18,160 nt of DNA, taken from positions 1-18,160 of the forward strand of contig MFAZ01000005.1 in assembly GCA_001776335.1 (NCBI GenBank), read 5' to 3'. The stretch is from Candidatus Curtissbacteria bacterium RIFCSPHIGHO2_01_FULL_41_11 (GTDB lineage: Bacteria; Patescibacteriota; Microgenomatia; Curtissbacterales; GWA2-41-24). The stretch's first letter is position 1. Every line of letters starts with the position of its first letter. Positions 1 through 6,727 of this stretch are shown in pieces. The notes beneath the pieces are model-generated. The model did not search any database. It had not been told where the DNA came from and was given only the letters and a program-made list of their open reading frames with translations. A program made the translations under genes and the position numbers.

Positions 1-1923
1 TCTCATTTCGCGGGTTAGGATTTTAATTAATTTCTGTTTGTCGTCTGCAAGTAGCGAGCCTTCTTTGGCCCTTTCGATTGCTGATTCGATAACACTGTCT
101 CGAAAGATCATTTTCTTTTCTGCATAAATTTTTTCGCGTTCTATAAGTTTTTCCCTTATTGGTTTTTCGATGGAGGTCGGTTTGATGTTGTTTTGTTTGT
201 TGTATTCGATTTGAATTTTACGCCGTCTTTCAACCTCGTCTATTGCACGTTGCATTGAACCTGTTGTGCTATCCGCATATAAAATTACCTGTCCTTCGAG
301 ATGACGGGCGGCACGCCCCATTGTTTGAATCAGCGATGTTTCGGATCTTAAGAAACCTTCTTTGTCCGCATCAAGGATTGCGACCAAAGAAACTTCGGGA
401 AGGTCCAATCCTTCTCTTAAGAGGTTGATGCCAACCAGGACGTCAAAATTACCAAGACGGAGATCGTCGAGAATATCTGATCTGTCCAAAGTCAGTATTT
501 CACTGTGAAGATAATTAACTCGGATGTCTTTTTCCTTCAGATAATTTGACAGTTCTTCTGCCATGCGTTTGGTAAGGGTTGTTACCAAAACTCTTTGTTT
601 TTTGGCTACACGTTTCTCTATTTCTTTGATTAAGTCTTCTATCTGACCTTTTGAATGACGAATCGATATTTGCGGGTCGATTAACCCTGTAGGTCGGACA
701 AGCTGTTCAACAATTTGATCGGATAAATTCAGCTCGTAGTCTGCGGGGGTTGCTGAGGTGTAGATAACCTGGTTAATTTTTCTTGCGAATTCTTCAAATT
801 TAAGCGGGCGGTTGTCAAAGGCGGATGGCAGCCGGAAACCGAAATCGACGAGCATTTGTTTTCTGGCACGATCACCGTTGTACATGCCGTTTATTTGGGG
901 AATAGTCATATGCGACTCGTCGATAATTAAAAGATAATCCTTGGGAAAATGTTCAAGTAAACTAAACGGCGGATCCCCGGGACTACGCCCGTCGAAATGG
1001 CGTGAATAATTTTCGATTCCTTTGCAATAACCTAGAGTTTTCATCATCTCGAGGTCGTAATTGGTTCTTTGTTTAAGCCGGTGTGCTTCCAGGGATTCCC
1101 CGGTAGTTCCCAGAACTTTCAATCTCGCCTTGAGTTCCTGCCTGATGGATTCTATGGCTGCGTAAGTTGTTTCATCCGAAGCAATATAGTGTTTTGCAGG
1201 ATAAAGTGCGAATATTTCCAGATCATTTACGGTTTTACCAGTTACAGGACTTATGATTTCAAGTTTTTTAATGTTTTCACCTAAAAATGTGATCCGCAAG
1301 CCATTATTCTCGTAAGAGGGCAGTATTTCTATATTTTCCCCCCGGACTCTGTACGTTCCCCTTGCAAAATCCATATCGTTTCTTTCGTATTGAAGCTTTG
1401 CGAATGCCCGAAGCAGGTCGCTCCTTTGCCAAATCTGGTTATTTTCCAGAATTAACCTGGCATTTTGATATTCTGTCGGTGAACCAAGGTTATAAATCGC
1501 GGAAACCGATGCAATGACTATTACGTCACTTCTTGTGGCGAGTGCTGTTGTTGAGGCAAGACGGAGTTTGTCGATTTCTTCGTTAACCTCTGTTTCTTTT
1601 TCGATATAAGTATCGGTTGATGGAAGATATGCTTCGGGCTGGTAGTAATCGTAGTAGGAAACAAAGTAGTTGACCGAGTTTTTAGGAAAAAATTCGCGGA
1701 ATTCCTGATAAAGCTGGGCTGCCAAGGTTTTATTGTGAGAAATAACAAGGGTTGGTTTTTGAACCTTTTGAATTACGTTGGCGGCAGTAAATGTTTTGCC
1801 GGAACCTGTCACACCTAAAAGAGTTTGGTGTTTTAAACCTCTTTGGAGACCTTCTGTTAGTTCCTTTATGGCGTCAGGTTGATCACCTGTAGGCTTGTAA
1901 GATGAAGTAAGTTCAAATTCCAT
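1..1923 (-). CDS. uvrB: UvrABC system protein B (excinuclease subunit), 3' end cut by window edge
   Basis: UvrB is the DNA-damage verification helicase-like subunit of nucleotide excision repair; it is loaded by UvrA and recruits UvrC. The frame runs open from an ATG at 1921-1923 to base 1, giving 641 codons. Visible motifs are the N-terminal TGDQP motif (residues 12-16), Walker A GVTGSGKT (37-44), the beta-hairpin YYDYYQPEAY (about 90-99) used to probe damaged DNA, and the DESH box (Asp at residue 335). The last residues seen, ending LIKILTREMR, lie in the C-terminal UVR helical region, so probably only some 20-30 residues are missing. The gene starts 30 nt after the small unknown gene 1954-2307 and may be co-transcribed with it from the lexA-facing promoter. 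It also has its own TATAAT box just upstream. The identification is very secure; its place in the SOS response is inference. Confidence 0.98.
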   Translation of the reverse strand, partial: MEFELTSSYKPTGDQPDAIKELTEGLQRGLKHQTLLGVTGSGKTFTAANVIQKVQKPTLVISHNKTLAAQLYQEFREFFPKNSVNYFVSYYDYYQPEAYLPSTDTYIEKETEVNEEIDKLRLASTTALATRSDVIVIASVSAIYNLGSPTEYQNARLILENNQIWQRSDLLRAFAKLQYERNDMDFARGTYRVRGENIEILPSYENNGLRITFLGENIKKLEIISPVTGKTVNDLEIFALYPAKHYIASDETTYAAIESIRQELKARLKVLGTTGESLEAHRLKQRTNYDLEMMKTLGYCKGIENYSRHFDGRSPGDPPFSLLEHFPKDYLLIIDESHMTIPQINGMYNGDRARKQMLVDFGFRLPSAFDNRPLKFEEFARKINQVIYTSATPADYELNLSDQIVEQLVRPTGLIDPQISIRHSKGQIEDLIKEIEKRVAKKQRVLVTTLTKRMAEELSNYLKEKDIRVNYLHSEILTLDRSDILDDLRLGNFDVLVGINLLREGLDLPEVSLVAILDADKEGFLRSETSLIQTMGRAARHLEGQVILYADSTTGSMQRAIDEVERRRKIQIEYNKQNNIKPTSIEKPIREKLIEREKIYAEKKMIFRDSVIESAIERAKEGSLLADDKQKLIKILTREMR

Positions 1924-1934
1924 AAGAACTTACT

Positions 1935-1940
1935 ATTATA
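1935..1940 (-). promoter_or_regulatory. Candidate -10 box of uvrB
   Basis: The minus strand reads TATAAT here, 11 nt before the uvrB ATG, which would give a leader of only a few nucleotides. No good -35 hexamer lies 16-18 bp upstream, so this is either a weak internal promoter or a chance match in AT-rich sequence. No Shine-Dalgarno sequence precedes uvrB. Confidence 0.4.
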
Positions 1941-1953
1941 GCCTATTTTATTC

Positions 1954-2307
1954 TTATTGAGTCGGTTGGTTTTTATTCAGTACTTTTACTGTAGATTTGC
2001 CTTTTTGAACCAAAAAATGCTCTCCTCCACACAAGGTAAACGGCTGGGTCGCCATGTTCCCGTTTACGGTATAAAGTTTTGTTTTGGAAACTCTACCGGG
2101 TTGTTCGAACGTCGCCCCATTTTTAACTTTTAAACTTCCCACTACTGCCCCATTTATTTCTCTGGAAAAATGAATATATGTCAATGTTTGTATGCTGGCT
2201 GAATCACAGGCAAGATCGATAGTTTCTACTTTTGATCTTAAAACTGGCAATATGGGTTTTCTACGAAAACTTATTTCTATCTGAGTGAAGCGGTCTGGTT
2301 GGGCCAT
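1954..2307 (-). CDS. Unknown 117-residue protein between lexA and uvrB
   Basis: I do not recognise this family. The protein has 117 residues, is basic and beta-rich in appearance, and has no signal peptide, membrane segment or obvious nucleotide-binding motif. It has two cysteines (in LACDSAS and TLCGGEHF) and a Lys-rich C-terminus. A real gene is supported by its clean promoter (TTGACA, 16 bp, TAAGAT) placing transcription start at the ATG, by tight spacing to uvrB (30 nt), and by its position divergent from lexA. The ATG at 2305-2307 is chosen because of that promoter geometry. Being in a likely LexA-regulated unit with uvrB suggests, but does not show, a role in the DNA-damage response. 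Confidence 0.7.
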   Translation of the reverse strand: MAQPDRFTQIEISFRRKPILPVLRSKVETIDLACDSASIQTLTYIHFSREINGAVVGSLKVKNGATFEQPGRVSKTKLYTVNGNMATQPFTLCGGEHFLVQKGKSTVKVLNKNQPTQ

Positions 2308-2313
2308 TGCAAT

Positions 2314-2341
2314 ATCTTACCGAAATGATATCTGATGTCAA
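2314..2341 (-). promoter_or_regulatory. Promoter of the 1954-2307/uvrB unit, leaderless geometry
   Basis: On the minus strand there is TTGACA at 2336-2341, a 16-bp spacer, and TAAGAT at 2314-2319. Six bases then separate the -10 box from the ATG at 2305-2307, so the expected start of transcription falls on or next to the start codon. The -35 hexamer lies inside the inverted repeat 2336-2352. Confidence 0.65.
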
Positions 2342-2352
2342 GTGCCTTGACA
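2336..2352. repeat. Inverted repeat over the -35 box of the divergent promoter
   Basis: TGTCAAG, TGC, CTTGACA forms a perfect 7-bp inverted repeat with a 3-bp centre. One arm is the -35 hexamer of the minus-strand promoter. It may be an operator for a dimeric repressor. It shares CTTGACA with the larger dyad at 2384-2419 but is otherwise different. Confidence 0.55.
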
Positions 2353-2383
2353 ACTTGGGGGTTTTAGATAATTTTGGTGACGC

Positions 2384-2419
2384 AAAACTCGAATCTGGGT
2401 CTTGACAGATTCGGGTTTT
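2384..2419. promoter_or_regulatory. Candidate LexA operator: long dyad over the lexA promoter
   Basis: Two 14-bp arms (2384-2397 and 2406-2419) flank an 8-bp centre; the inner 8 bp, CGAATCTG / CAGATTCG, are a perfect inverted match, and the outer part has one G-T type mismatch. The right arm overlaps the -35 TTGACA of lexA (2402-2407), where a bound repressor would block transcription. The inner form is CTG-N8-CAG, like but not the same as the enterobacterial CTGT-N8-ACAG box. Autoregulation is usual for LexA; binding here is inferred from position. The dyad could fold as a hairpin, but no gene reads into it from upstream, so an operator is the better reading. Confidence 0.65.
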
Positions 2420-2431
2420 ATTTGGTACATT
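2402..2431 (+). promoter_or_regulatory. lexA promoter
   Basis: TTGACA at 2402-2407, an 18-bp spacer, and an extended -10 TGG-TACATT ending at 2431. The predicted start (about 2437-2438) falls at the ATG pair 2436/2439, so the mRNA would have almost no leader. There is no Shine-Dalgarno sequence. Confidence 0.65.
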
Positions 2432-2435
2432 CTTG

Positions 2436-3056
2436 ATGATGGCAACGGTTTTATACAGGAGACAAAAGCAGATTTTGGATTTTCTCCACAAATATATTAA
2501 AGAAAACGGACATGCTCCGACTTTGGTCGAAATTGCCAAAAAGCTTGGAGTCAGATCACTTGCAACCGTCCACGAACATTTGCAGACTCTAGAAAGAAAA
2601 GGGCTGATTAAAAAATCTTCCGGGTTGGTTCGTGGTATAGATCTTATTGATAAGAAGATTAGTGATGTTGTGCGCGGAATCGAGCTTCCCCTGATGGGAT
2701 TTATCGCCGCCGGCTCGCCGATTGAACCTTTCAGTGACCCAACGGCTAAGTTTACTGTTTCTCAAAATTTAGTGTCCCCTCGAAAGAAGTCTTATGTTTT
2801 ACAGGTAAAAGGAGAGTCAATGATTGAAGACGGCATTTTGGACGGCGACTTTGTAGTGGTCGAGGAAACCAAGGAAGTTAGAAACGGAGATATTGTGGTC
2901 GCCATGATTAATAACGGTGTTGTAACTCTGAAGCGATTTTTCAAGGAACCGGGTAGGGTAAGGCTTGAACCTGCAAATTCCTCAATGCAGCCTATTTATG
3001 CCACTGACGTAACAATTCAAGGCCGCGTGACTTCCGTAATTCGCAAGTATAACTAG
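2436..3056 (+). CDS. lexA: LexA repressor (SOS regulator, self-cleaving)
   Basis: LexA represses DNA-damage genes and is inactivated by RecA-stimulated self-cleavage. Numbering from the first of two adjacent ATGs, the N-terminal winged helix-turn-helix covers about residues 4-70 (RRQKQILDF, then APTLVEIAKKLGV and the recognition-helix region SLATVHEHL). The cleavage site is Ala-Gly in FIAAGSPIEPF (about 92-93). The catalytic Ser is in VKGESMIEDG (about 128) and the catalytic Lys in VVTLKRFF (about 166), with normal spacing for the family. The length of 206 residues is normal. A TTG at 2433 could add one residue, and the second ATG at 2439 is equally possible. A dyad over the promoter suggests autoregulation, and uvrB lies in the divergent unit. 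No recA is seen in the window. Confidence 0.97.
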   Translation: MMATVLYRRQKQILDFLHKYIKENGHAPTLVEIAKKLGVRSLATVHEHLQTLERKGLIKKSSGLVRGIDLIDKKISDVVRGIELPLMGFIAAGSPIEPFSDPTAKFTVSQNLVSPRKKSYVLQVKGESMIEDGILDGDFVVVEETKEVRNGDIVVAMINNGVVTLKRFFKEPGRVRLEPANSSMQPIYATDVTIQGRVTSVIRKYN

Positions 3057-3062
3057 TTATAA

Positions 3063-3208
3063 ACTTCCGAGGCTTGAAAGGTCTCGGCCCTGCCTGCCGG
3101 CAGGCAGGTATTCTTATTTAAGTTTACATGAGCGAGCAGAACCATTCCAAGTACCTCGGAAGTATGTATTCTCTCGCATTCATCCACGTTCATGTAAACT
3201 GAACGTGG
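3063..3208. repeat. Structured intergenic repeat, copy A
   Basis: This element lies between the convergent ends of lexA and the Nramp gene. In plus-strand order: CCGAG (3067-3071) can pair with CTCGG (3083-3087) across 11 nt; the wider ACTTCCGAGG (3063-3072) can instead pair with CCTCGGAAGT (3154-3163); then comes a perfect 9-bp hairpin CCACGTTCA / TGAACGTGG (3184-3208). The same order and nearly the same spacings occur at 14652-14766. The transcribed strand is unknown. The two CCGAG pairings exclude each other, as in a switch or attenuator, but they may simply reflect a mobile palindromic repeat. Confidence 0.6.
3089..3108. repeat. 20-bp perfect palindrome nested in copy A
   Basis: CCTGCCTGCC followed at once by GGCAGGCAGG forms a perfect GC-rich palindrome in AT-rich surroundings. 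Removing it makes the internal spacing of copy A (46 nt) close to that of copy B (43 nt), so it looks like a later insertion. From memory, palindromes of this sequence are frequent between genes in CPR-type genomes. Confidence 0.7.
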
Positions 3209-3239
3209 TGTTCTGCAAGCGAAGATAAATACCATCGAA

Positions 3240-4493
3240 TTAAAGAGTAACGAAGAAGCCGATTGCCGCCGCTGTCATCAAAAGAAGTGTAAATCCTCCA
3301 AGTAAGTTGGCTAATTTTCCGTTTACCTTTGTTCCCATAGTTTGCTTATTGTTGGCTAGAAGAAGAATAAACAGTATTAAAATTGGGGAAATCAGACCGT
3401 AAAGAACTGCGGTAGCAAAGAGCGCTTTGAATGGATTTATGTTTGAAAAATTCATCAGAAAACCCACGACTGAAGAAAAAATAATAATAGCGTAAAAAGC
3501 TTTTGCTTTGTGAAACGGCTTACTAAGACCTTCCTTCCAGCCGAATATTTCTGAGACGGCGTAAGCTGCCGCACCTGCTAGCACCGGGATTGCAAGAAGA
3601 CCTGTACCTATAATACCCAAAGTAAAGAGTAGTGAAGCTGCGGGACCGGCTATCGGCTCCAGAGCTTTTGCCGCCTGATCTGCCGTTTCGATCTTGTTTA
3701 TTCCATTGGCATAAAGAGTCGATGCTGTTGTGGCGATTATGGCAAACATAACTAGGTTTGAGAAAAACATACCTACCCCAACATCTTCTCTCAGGCTTTT
3801 GAGTTCGTGTTTTGTGACAATTATGTTTTTATGTTTTTCCTTTTCTTCCTCTTTAATTTCTTCGACTTCTTCTGAAGCCTGCCAAAAGAAAAGGTAGGGT
3901 GAGATTGTTGTCCCCAGAATTGCGATTATTAAAGTTAATGTTTCTTTAGACGTGGAGATATTTGGAATTAGAGTATTTTTGAGAATCTCCCACCAGTCTT
4001 GTTCGGTTACAAGCGCGGCAGCAATATAGGCGAAGAGTGCGAAGGTCAACCACTTTAGATTTGTGGCTATAAATTTATACGGAAAGAAAATCATCAAAAC
4101 CAAAACTATTGCCGTTATAATTGCTGCTGCCAAAAGCTTGGGAATCGGTACGAGCAATGTTGATGCTGCTGCCATACCTGCAAGGTCTGCTCCAATATTT
4201 ATGGTATTTGCAGTTATTACAAGAAGTGCAAGCAAGTAGAGAAGGATTTTCGACTTGTAGTGAGTTTTGATGTTGCCCATCAGACCTTTTTCAGTAACGG
4301 CACCGATTCGGGCACACATTTCCTGAATTGCTGACATCAGAGGAAACGTCAAGAGTGCAGTCCACAAAAGTCCATATCCCTGAGAGGCACCTGCTATGGA
4401 ATATGTGGCGATGCCCGAAGGATCATCGTCTGATGCGCCTGTTATTATTCCCGGCCCAAATTTTGAGAGGATCTTTTTAATGTTTCTGGGCAC
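3240..4493 (-). CDS. Nramp-family divalent metal transporter with non-canonical metal-site motifs
   Basis: This is a 417-residue integral membrane protein with about 11 hydrophobic segments and the Nramp-type beginning GPGIITGASDDDPSGIATYS. Classical Nramp proteins take up Mn2+/Fe2+ using a TM1 DPGN motif and a TM6 MPH motif. Here TM1 has DPSG (Asp24-Gly27) and the TM6 region has SPY (198-200) followed by LFFWQASEEVEE. The metal-binding Asn and Met are therefore absent, and the substrate could be another divalent ion such as Mg2+. A charged loop rich in Glu and Lys follows TM6. The start is GTG at 4491-4493, directly after the TAA of the DedA gene (no gap), which implies co-translation. Family membership is secure; the substrate is not. 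Confidence 0.88.
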   Translation of the reverse strand: MPRNIKKILSKFGPGIITGASDDDPSGIATYSIAGASQGYGLLWTALLTFPLMSAIQEMCARIGAVTEKGLMGNIKTHYKSKILLYLLALLVITANTINIGADLAGMAAASTLLVPIPKLLAAAIITAIVLVLMIFFPYKFIATNLKWLTFALFAYIAAALVTEQDWWEILKNTLIPNISTSKETLTLIIAILGTTISPYLFFWQASEEVEEIKEEEKEKHKNIIVTKHELKSLREDVGVGMFFSNLVMFAIIATTASTLYANGINKIETADQAAKALEPIAGPAASLLFTLGIIGTGLLAIPVLAGAAAYAVSEIFGWKEGLSKPFHKAKAFYAIIIFSSVVGFLMNFSNINPFKALFATAVLYGLISPILILFILLLANNKQTMGTKVNGKLANLLGGFTLLLMTAAAIGFFVTL

Positions 4494-5120
4494 TTATTTC
4501 TTCTTGCGGAGTTTGTGGTAAACGTAGACTCCTATTACGATTATAGTCAAAGCAGCAATAAGAATGTCAAACTTACGAAAATATGGTCTAATGATTTCCC
4601 AGTTTTCACCGAGTTTTACCCCAACTATTGTAAGAAAACCTGACCAAATTAGGGAGCCAAAAAAGGTCAAAAGACTAAATTTGATAAAGGGAAGTTTGGA
4701 AATTCCGGCAGGAAGAGATATTACAGTTCTTATTGCAGGCAGTACTCTGGCGATTGCTGCAACCCACTGTCCGTATTTGTGAAAAAGATTAATGGCTGAA
4801 TCAAATTCTTCTTCGGTTAGGAGAATAAATTTCCCGTATTTTCTGACTATCTTTTTGACAAGCCTTTCGTGTCCCCAGTACCCAAGTGCGTATGCAAGCC
4901 AAGAACCGAAAAGGTTACCCAGGGCACCTACAAAGATAACTGCCAAAAGATCAAATCGGCCTTCCGAAACCAAAAATCCTGAGAAAGGCATGATTACTTC
5001 AGAAGGAATAGGTATAAGAGCAGACTCGAGAGCCATTAGGGCAAAAATGCCGGGGTATCCCAAAGTTGAGATTACTCCCATTACCCAGAAGACTATAGTT
5101 TCAAGAATTGATTCGTTCAT
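4494..5120 (-). CDS. DedA/SNARE-associated (VTT-domain) membrane protein
   Basis: DedA proteins are inner-membrane proteins linked to lipid-carrier recycling and envelope integrity. The 208-residue protein shows the family marks: ESALIPIPSEVIMPFSGFL near residues 32-50, GNLFGSWLAYALGYWG, and the C-terminal KYGQWVAAIARVLPAIRTVISLPAG with the conserved Arg and Pro residues, followed by a last TM segment and a basic tail HKLRKKK. The frame is open further upstream to 5189, but the ATG at 5118-5120 is preferred: the upstream part encodes only translated repeat sequence (NCQLSVGNCQ) and overlaps rsmI. The gene abuts the Nramp gene and diverges from rsmI. The exact lipid substrate cannot be told from sequence. 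Confidence 0.92.
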   Translation of the reverse strand: MNESILETIVFWVMGVISTLGYPGIFALMALESALIPIPSEVIMPFSGFLVSEGRFDLLAVIFVGALGNLFGSWLAYALGYWGHERLVKKIVRKYGKFILLTEEEFDSAINLFHKYGQWVAAIARVLPAIRTVISLPAGISKLPFIKFSLLTFFGSLIWSGFLTIVGVKLGENWEIIRPYFRKFDILIAALTIIVIGVYVYHKLRKKK

Positions 5121-5123
5121 AAA

Positions 5124-5160
5124 TTGACAATTGCCCACTGACAATTGACAATTGACAACT
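5124..5160. repeat. Short TGACAAT tandem repeat between dedA and rsmI
   Basis: TGACAAT-type units occur at 5125, 5139, 5146 and 5153; the last three are in perfect 7-bp register. The repeat makes several TTGACA hexamers on the plus strand. One of them, 5124-5129, is 17 bp from a weak -10 (GACAAT, 5147-5152), with rsmI starting 12 nt later, so the repeat may supply the rsmI promoter. A similar period-8 repeat ends the window. Confidence 0.6.
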
Positions 5161-5164
5161 ATCA

Positions 5165-5836
5165 ATGGGTGTTCTGTATATAGTAGCAACTCCGATAGGG
5201 AATTTAAAGGATATTACCTTAAGAGCCGTGGAAACTTTGAAGGCTGTGGATCTGGTGGTATGCGAGGATACCAGAGTTTTTGGAAAGCTTGCAAACGAAT
5301 ACGGAGTCGACAAGCCGACTTTCGTGCTTAATGATTTCAATGAAGCCGTAAAGGTTGATCAGTTGATTAAACGCTTGCAGGATGGTGATAATCTGGCTCT
5401 GGTTTCGGATGCCGGTACGCCGCTTGTTTCGGACCCGGGCTTCAAGCTAGTCCGAGAAGCCGTAGCAGGGGGTGTCAAGGTTGAATCGATCCCTGGTCCG
5501 ACAGCTGCTATTGCGGCTCTTACGGTTTCCGGCTTGCCATGTGATAAGTTTATGTTCGTCGGTTATTTATCCAAAAAAGACGGTCAGAGAAAAACGGTGC
5601 TTATGAATTTAAAATCTATTCGGGAGATATTGAAAACTACCTTTATTATTTATGAGTCTCCATTTCGGCTCGTAAAAACTCTCGAGTCGATAAAAGAAGT
5701 TTTCGGAGATATTGAGGTTGTTATTTGCCGTGAGCTGACAAAGATGCATGAGGAAACAAGGAGAGAAAAGATTTCTGCATGCATTCAAAATTTTTTAGAA
5801 AATACTCCCAAGGGAGAATTTATTCTTCTTTTGTAG
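5165..5836 (+). CDS. rsmI: 16S rRNA (cytidine1402-2'-O)-methyltransferase, short form
   Basis: RsmI uses S-adenosylmethionine to methylate the 2'-O of C1402 in the decoding centre of 16S rRNA. The protein starts with the hallmark LYIVATPIGNLKDITLRA and has CEDTR (about 34-38), LVSDAGTPLVSDPG, the PGPTAAIAAL motif, FIIYESPFRL and VICRELTKMHEE, all in family order. It ends after KGEFILLL at 223 residues, whereas many homologues have about 280 with a C-terminal helical extension, so this is the catalytic core only. The ATG at 5165 is fixed by the conserved N-terminus. Its last 17 bp overlap the convergent sigma-factor gene. Confidence 0.96.
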   Translation: MGVLYIVATPIGNLKDITLRAVETLKAVDLVVCEDTRVFGKLANEYGVDKPTFVLNDFNEAVKVDQLIKRLQDGDNLALVSDAGTPLVSDPGFKLVREAVAGGVKVESIPGPTAAIAALTVSGLPCDKFMFVGYLSKKDGQRKTVLMNLKSIREILKTTFIIYESPFRLVKTLESIKEVFGDIEVVICRELTKMHEETRREKISACIQNFLENTPKGEFILLL

Positions 5837-6692
5837 TTGCTCTTGTTAAAATCCGCTGATATGCAGTCCTTTCGTCGGGCGGTATTTGATAACCATGTTT
5901 GAAGCTTATCTGGATAGGGACACCTAGACTTCTTAATTCATTAATCAAAATTCCAACAAAATCCTCTTTTACATCAAAAGCTAGCGCTATTTCATTTCTG
6001 CCTATTCTCCTGTACTCGGATTCCAAAAGGAATTTTAGTAAACTCATTTTTGTAAGACGTTCCCTGGGTTTTTTTGTTGAATCGTGATCGCTTTCTTCCC
6101 GGAGTGCCCTTTTCAGAGAAGTAATACCTCTGTGGCGCATAAGCCTAACGTGTTGGGTGTTTGTGTTCATAACTTTACCAATTTCTTGGTAAGACATGCC
6201 TTCTGCTCTCATTAGCATGGTTTGTCGGAATCTTGGACTGATTTTTCCCAAAGCAGCGAGTACATTTTGAACTTGTATATTTGTTTCGGCTTCTGATTCT
6301 GTGTTGTGTGGAGAAGTGGGCACAATTCCTACTGAAGCCTGAAACTCAATCGATGTGTGTTTTAGTGATGGTGACCTTGAAAAGCTGTATATAGCATTTG
6401 TGGCTACTCTATTTAACCACGAAGAAAACGTTACGCCAGGCCTAGGTTTATACCTACCATCAATTATTCCACTGTATGCCTTTTCAAGGATGTCCGATGC
6501 TAGGTTTTCCGGGTCATGATTTCTTAGAGCAAAACTAACTCTTTTTAGAATTTTTGGAAAATGCCTTTCCCATATATTAGTGAAGGCTTCTGTGTCGCCA
6601 CTTTTGATTCTTACTATATCTGTCTGGTCTTGTGCGTCTAAAGTAGCATCTGGTTCTACTTGGCCTGCCTTTTCAATACGCTCTAAAGTCAT
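5820..6692 (-). CDS. ECF-type sigma factor with an extra C-terminal BirA-like winged helix
   Basis: The 290-residue protein has a sigma-70 region 2 at about 34-106 (DTEAFTNIWERHF, then DPENLASDILEKAY and FSSWLNRVATNAIYSF) and a region 4 helix-turn-helix at about 142-197 (ALGKISPRFRQTML, then MSYQEIGKVMNTNTQHVRLMRHRG). Region 3 is absent, as in ECF sigma factors. After a charged linker comes a third domain at about 216-270 (SLLKFLLESEYRRIGRNEIA, ending FKHGYQI) resembling the HTH_11 winged helix of biotin repressors, whose wing typically ends in a G-x-G-Y pattern. No anti-sigma gene is adjacent. A -10-like TAAAAT ends 6 nt before the ATG. Sigma identity is strong; the third-domain assignment is from pattern only. 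Confidence 0.88.
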   Translation of the reverse strand: MTLERIEKAGQVEPDATLDAQDQTDIVRIKSGDTEAFTNIWERHFPKILKRVSFALRNHDPENLASDILEKAYSGIIDGRYKPRPGVTFSSWLNRVATNAIYSFSRSPSLKHTSIEFQASVGIVPTSPHNTESEAETNIQVQNVLAALGKISPRFRQTMLMRAEGMSYQEIGKVMNTNTQHVRLMRHRGITSLKRALREESDHDSTKKPRERLTKMSLLKFLLESEYRRIGRNEIALAFDVKEDFVGILINELRSLGVPIQISFKHGYQIPPDERTAYQRILTRATTKEE

Positions 6693-6698
6693 CAGATA

Positions 6699-6727
6699 AT
6701 TTTATCAGTTTAAGTATTAGATTTAAA
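6699..6727 (-). promoter_or_regulatory. Candidate promoter of the sigma-factor gene, leaderless geometry
   Basis: On the minus strand there is TTTAAA (6722-6727, weak -35), a 17-bp spacer, TAAAAT (6699-6704), then exactly 6 nt to the ATG at 6690-6692. There is no Shine-Dalgarno sequence. It lies in the 35-nt gap after gpmI, so read-through from the ppsA-eno-gpmI unit is also possible. Confidence 0.5.

Noticed and set aside
2384..2419. The lexA dyad as an intrinsic terminator
   Set aside because: It has a stem and a TTTT end, but no gene is transcribed toward it from the left, and it sits on the lexA -35 box.
2261..2539. A 92-codon minus-strand frame antisense to the lexA start
   Set aside because: It crosses the lexA promoter and operator and the conserved LexA N-terminus; the protein has no coherent pattern.
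3053..3235. A 60-codon minus-strand frame over structured repeat A
   Set aside because: It translates the palindrome and hairpins, starts without a ribosome site, and has no counterpart at copy B.
5121..5189. N-terminal extension of the DedA protein
   Set aside because: The extra residues are translated TGACAAT repeat and overlap rsmI; the ATG at 5120 fits the family N-terminus.
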